From NCBI GenBank assembly GCA_036874045.1, contig JAZBRI010000011.1, positions 11,662,501 through 11,726,500 of the forward strand: 64,000 nucleotides of DNA, read 5' to 3'. Under the pieces are notes generated by a model. The model made no database searches. It saw only the letters and a program-made list of their open reading frames with translations, and was not told the origin of the DNA. How positions within the stretch are numbered: position 1 is the stretch's first letter; every line of letters starts with the position of its first letter. This DNA comes from Cymodocea nodosa (lineage: Eukaryota > Streptophyta > Magnoliopsida > Alismatales > Cymodoceaceae). This document shows positions 61,401 to 64,000 of the stretch, piece after piece. A program made the position numbers and the translations under genes.

Positions 61401-62890
61401 GAGATTCCCTCGTATCCAAGACTTTGGAATGGAGCATATTCATCCTCAGAGCGATATACAATGGCTGATGCTTTTGAAATTGTTCAGTAAGTATATATTA
61501 TTTCATCATTTCCTGAGACATTTTTGCTCTTAAGGCTATTATATATTGTTTTTCTGCTTGTTTGTGGATTCCTGTGAACTTTGTTTAGGGTGGGATTGAG
61601 ATATTTAAAGTCTTACATGCCATAAAATATTTTTTTTGAATTTCTAATTTTTATAAAGGTACTTGACAGTCATAGAAATGTTACAGGCATGTAAATGACA
61701 TTGCTTAGCTCAAGATTGTAGACTTTAATAAATTTTTGATCACAAATTTAGTAAAGGGTAAAATTTAGCCTCCTCAAGTAATCATGTTTTTCACTTTACT
61801 AAAACCTTTTCTTTATAACATGACCCTTCAACTATGTTACAATTTGCCTCCTTGTTGGGCAAGTGGCACTAATCTTTTATTTGATTGTTTTACCCTTGAT
61901 TTTAGATAGTCCGTCTTGTCCTATAAAACATTCACAAACATTTAAATCCTTATAAAGGGTTATTTTGTCCACAATAATTATGAAGGTCAAATGATGCTTC
62001 AAACATGACAAAAGAGTCTTATTGTTTGACAGAGTTGGTTGATGAGGGTATATTGTAACAAGGCAGTGAAATGAAAAACATAATTTATTGTGGGGGTTTG
62101 TTGTAATTTACCCTTTAGTTAATCATATTGCCCATTTCAAATTATCACTAGAAATATAAAATGAGGATAAAACATGAAAGATGAGGCTAGAAGTGGGTGA
62201 GGAATAGTGGCCTGTACAGTATTGTGAAGGATCAATTGGGAAGAGAGAATTTCTGGACTCTTGAAGCGCTTGTGGATAAAAAAGCGTCATATGTCCTGTG
62301 GATTGAAGTTTCAATCTCTTATTAGAAAATTATTATGGGATACCAAAAAGGCAATCAATGTAATTTTCTGTTTTTGTTTGTTTAAAATCTTATAGATTCA
62401 TATTTAAATCAGGGTTCTCTGCAAATTGAAAAACATAGAAATGTGTGACAGAAATCATATGGTTAGTATTAGAACTCATAATAACAATCTCCTGTCATGC
62501 ATATGTATGTGCATGTGCACAAGTTTGTCTATAGTTTGGCCGTTGATAAGTTGCAACAGAAGCCCTTAATTTTCAGAAAAACGGGCACTAACTTGCTAGC
62601 CCTCCAGTCAACTTCTTTATTCTTTAACCAAGCCATTCTTGTTGAAATTGCTATACAAAGGGGAAATTATTCTTTGTTCAAAATGTATAATTTGGTCATT
62701 TTCTTTGTTCAGCAATTGTTATTGAATGTTGATCTGAAATGGTAAGTTTATATCTTCTCTGAATATTTCCTTGGATTCCGGAAATTCTTTTTTCATCCTT
62801 TTAGTTCACGAGTGCTCATTGCAGGTATGCCCAAAGGCAGGGGATCAATGTGTTGGCTGAAATTGACATGCCTGGTCATGCTGCTTCATG
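49416..62890 (+). CDS. HEXO3: Beta-N-acetylhexosaminidase, HEXO3-like (GH20), 3' part outside window
   Basis: Seven exons in view: 49416-49748, 50146-50220, 55630-55665, 55758-55869, 57922-57992, 61356-61486 and 62825-62890. They join in frame into 274 residues plus 2 nt; the last ends in TG, which needs a following G for Trp. A signal-anchor-like hydrophobic segment lies at about residues 8-32. WPLPKRV and DASGILKDGFSRLL mark the N-terminal GH20b domain. PRFPYRGLLIDTARHY, NVLHWHIADSESFPLE and LAEIDMPGHA belong to the catalytic barrel. The catalytic Asp-Glu pair (HxGGDE) should lie in the missing exons. HEXO3 removes terminal GlcNAc from N-glycans at the plasma membrane or apoplast. Introns 2 (5.4 kb) and 5 (3.4 kb) are swollen by retrotransposons. 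Confidence 0.93.
51225..51282 (+). repeat. 29-bp tandem duplication in Copia gag
   Basis: Two identical adjacent copies of a 29-bp unit starting TGGGAGATGCTTCAAGC. Because 29 is not a multiple of three, the duplication shifts the gag reading frame. Confidence 0.9.
52435..54139 (+). mobile_element. hAT transposon inside the Copia element of HEXO3 intron 2
   Basis: 1,705 bp. The left end is TAGAAGTGTCAATTAGGC and the right, reverse-complemented, is TAGAAGTGTCAATGGGTC, a 13-bp perfect TIR. 8-bp target duplications TATGTTAA (52427-52434) and TATGGTAA (54140-54147) differ at one base. GGGCTAGCC-rich subterminal blocks and a core of GACCAAAG-type tandem units (53720-54050) match the smaller hAT at 12741-13816. 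It retains a hAT transposase C-terminus. Confidence 0.9.
52968..53327 (+). pseudogene. hAT transposase C-terminal (dimerisation domain) relic
   Basis: One frame of 119 codons with a premature TAA at 53157-53159. The first part is Asn/Asp/Ser-rich and ends F-D-I-I-N-R-W-K. After the stop it reads FPILSLMTKDLL, then S-I-I-C-E-Q-T-F-S-I-S-G, then DDRRARLKDDILEALMC. This is the hAT family dimerisation domain, normally W-x-x-FP-L-S...S-E-x-x-FS-G...R-x-x-L-x-x-E-x-x-L. The catalytic core is absent, so the element could only have been mobilised by another copy. Confidence 0.85.
56595..56828 (+). repeat. Direct repeat of ~100 bp, two copies
   Basis: 56595-56680 and 56730-56828 both start CCTATTGATC and share TCTAG-GT-TTCTTGAAGACCTA, GTCAAATC-AATCAGT and AGATGGAG. 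This is in intron 4 of HEXO3 and its origin is unknown; it may be a piece of a transposon. Confidence 0.7.
57037..57350. repeat. Tandem repeat, ~135-bp unit, 2.3 copies
   Basis: Units begin at 57037, 57170 and 57313 with AG(A/T)ATTATACA. They share ATATGATTTTC, TTATTGACAAAAT-CATAC and ACATAATTTTTAG. AT-rich, satellite-like, in intron 4 of HEXO3. Confidence 0.75.
59765..60690 (+). mobile_element. Copia gag relic in HEXO3 intron 5
   Basis: An ATG at 59765 opens a gag-like frame containing LNGKNFLLWSQNFQIF, then a D-W-x-x-Y-D-A-I-V-I-T-W block and L-T-P-G-L-G-S-Y. It ends in a CHNCGCTNHISE zinc-knuckle (CCHC type, with the last Cys lost) followed by D-K-F-G-W-P-P-W. Several in-frame stops interrupt it. 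No protease, integrase or RT follows. The preceding 59000-59760 stretch has different composition and is probably the LTR/leader, but I could not pair it with a second LTR. A solitary gag suggests truncation or a gag-only derivative. Confidence 0.75.
61751..62118. mobile_element. MITE in HEXO3 intron 6
   Basis: 368 bp with inverted ends: the left is GTAAAGGGTAAAATTTAGCC and the right, reverse-complemented, is CTAAAGGGTAAATTACAAC, the match starting at the second base. TTA flanks both sides (61748-61750 and 62119-62121), as expected for a PIF/Harbinger-type 3-bp duplication. No coding sequence. Confidence 0.6.
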
Positions 62891-64000
62891 GTAATTGTCT
62901 TGCTACCTTTCTTGGAAAGGGATTTGGGGTAGGAGTTACAAACAGCACAATACAGTAACAAATGTACAACTTGATTTTTCTGAGCTCCTTATTTCTCATA
63001 GATCAACGCCAACAAGTTTTTTGTATGTCTGTTCAAATAATTTCCATCTTATAAATACATAATCAAGTTTACTTCTTTTTTTAAGTGGTTCATAGTTCTT
63101 AAGAAGAATAAAACCAAATCTCTTTAAATAGGTTTTAACTAGGGTTCAAGGGGATTGCCTGAAGAGATCAAGCAGGAGAGAAATGAAGAAAAAAAATGCA
63201 TTACACTCCCATGCAATGCATACACCACCCTTTAAACAGAGTAGGAGTCCTGTGATAGACATCCTCCTTGGCCGTTGGCACATACTTGAAAATAATTTTG
63301 TTTTTGGTCAGCTATATGCTCCAACAAGCTGCATTTAATACCAGAAAGAAGCATTCTTTTGCTTCTGTGATCTTACCCTTAATAAAAATAGTACTGCATT
63401 GTCACTTTTGTATATGCACCCATCCAATCTTCTCCCACTGACCCTTAAAAAAAAAAGATTATTTTCAGCTATATGTATTTTGTTCTGTTTGTACCTAACC
63501 TTTGAGCCTATTTCTCCTATTCAGATTGTACCTTATTCTAGCAGTGCCCAACTGTGGCTCCTTTTGAACAGAAAATATACATGTTTTCTATACTCAGCAT
63601 TTTACTAAGCATTGAGATCTCTATCACCCAACTTTTTACCAATCTCTCAGCACAACTTGCAGAAGATTGCTTGATGTTGATCAATAGAAAGTGTGTGGGT
63701 TTAACCATTTTCCAAAAGAAATATGAGTCATTTGTGATAATAGGAAAAGGCTTTACATCCCTAATGATAATAAAGGAAATATGATGTTAGATCTGCCTGT
63801 ATTTTTCTATATCATGAATTCATGTTCCCTCTCCACATTTTTGTGTTTTATTTTGTTGAAAATTGGGACGATTATTTTATAAGAGCTGATTCTTCCTGTT
63901 CCAGCACTGAATTTATATGCACATCTTCACATAGCATGACCTCATTAAATTTAAAAAATGATCTTATACATAGAGATTTCTTCACATAGTTCCTGGTGTG
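62891..64000. other. HEXO3: HEXO3 intron 7 (start), to window end
   Basis: The intron opens with GTAATT after exon 7. I looked for the next exon, which should begin with G completing Trp and continue Gly-Lys-Gly-Tyr-Pro, and did not find it. AT-rich; no other feature seen. Confidence 0.6.

Noticed and set aside
63740-63784. Gly-Lys-Gly-Phe reading that might be the next HEXO3 exon
   Set aside because: Only three residues agree with the expected Gly-Lys-Gly-Tyr-Pro, the rest does not fit, and there is no convincing acceptor/donor pair.
1-64000. Search for CRISPR arrays, operons, tRNA/rRNA genes or a defence-type gene cluster
   Set aside because: None seen; gene structure and transposons are those of a plant chromosome.

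Overview
This is nuclear DNA of a flowering plant. The evidence is spliced genes with GT-AG introns, plant-specific families (a wound-induced WIP/DUF3774 protein, a PGG-domain ankyrin protein, HEXO3-type beta-hexosaminidase, GH28 polygalacturonases) and an AT-rich background full of plant Copia, LTR, TRIM, hAT and MITE insertions. Two of the three polygalacturonase genes have GC-rich exons in an AT-rich setting, which would suit a non-grass monocot, but that placement is a weak inference.

Layout. 1-58: first codons of a WIP/DUF3774 gene leaving the window on the minus strand. 2390-6439: ribosome-biogenesis factor RLP24 (+), with four coding exons and probably a 5' UTR exon followed by a long leader intron that carries a LINE relic. 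8236-9784: polygalacturonase PG1 (-). 12465-25754: an almost gene-free block of nested retrotransposons. It holds a Copia relic (+) interrupted by a 1.08 kb hAT element and a 1.67 kb solo LTR, a second Copia relic (-), and an internally deleted LTR element (-) of the same LTR family as the solo LTR. 26136-26790: a MITE. 31687-34187 and 34827-36532: polygalacturonases PG2 (+) and PG3 (-), convergent. 39625-39849: a probable TRIM. 41587-47528: an ankyrin-repeat/PGG membrane protein (+) with a clean TRIM in its second intron. 49416-62890 and beyond: a HEXO3-like beta-N-acetylhexosaminidase (+). Its introns hold a Copia element with roughly 93-bp LTRs (itself carrying a 1.7 kb hAT element), a Copia gag relic, tandem repeats and a MITE. 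Its later exons lie past the window.

How the genes relate. The three polygalacturonases share the same four-exon plan, with internal exons of exactly 290 and 229 nt and the same splice phases, so they are a dispersed local family of one origin. They act on pectin in the cell wall. HEXO3-type enzymes trim N-glycans on the cell surface or in the apoplast. RLP24 (nucleolar/cytosolic 60S maturation), the ankyrin protein (membrane signalling) and WIP (stress) are ordinary independent genes. Nothing here resembles an operon, CRISPR array or defence island. The most notable items are the nested insertions with readable target-site duplications, an Asn-to-His change in a catalytic motif of PG3, an exact 11-residue repeat in the ankyrin protein, and microsatellites in the promoter and at the splice acceptors of PG2.
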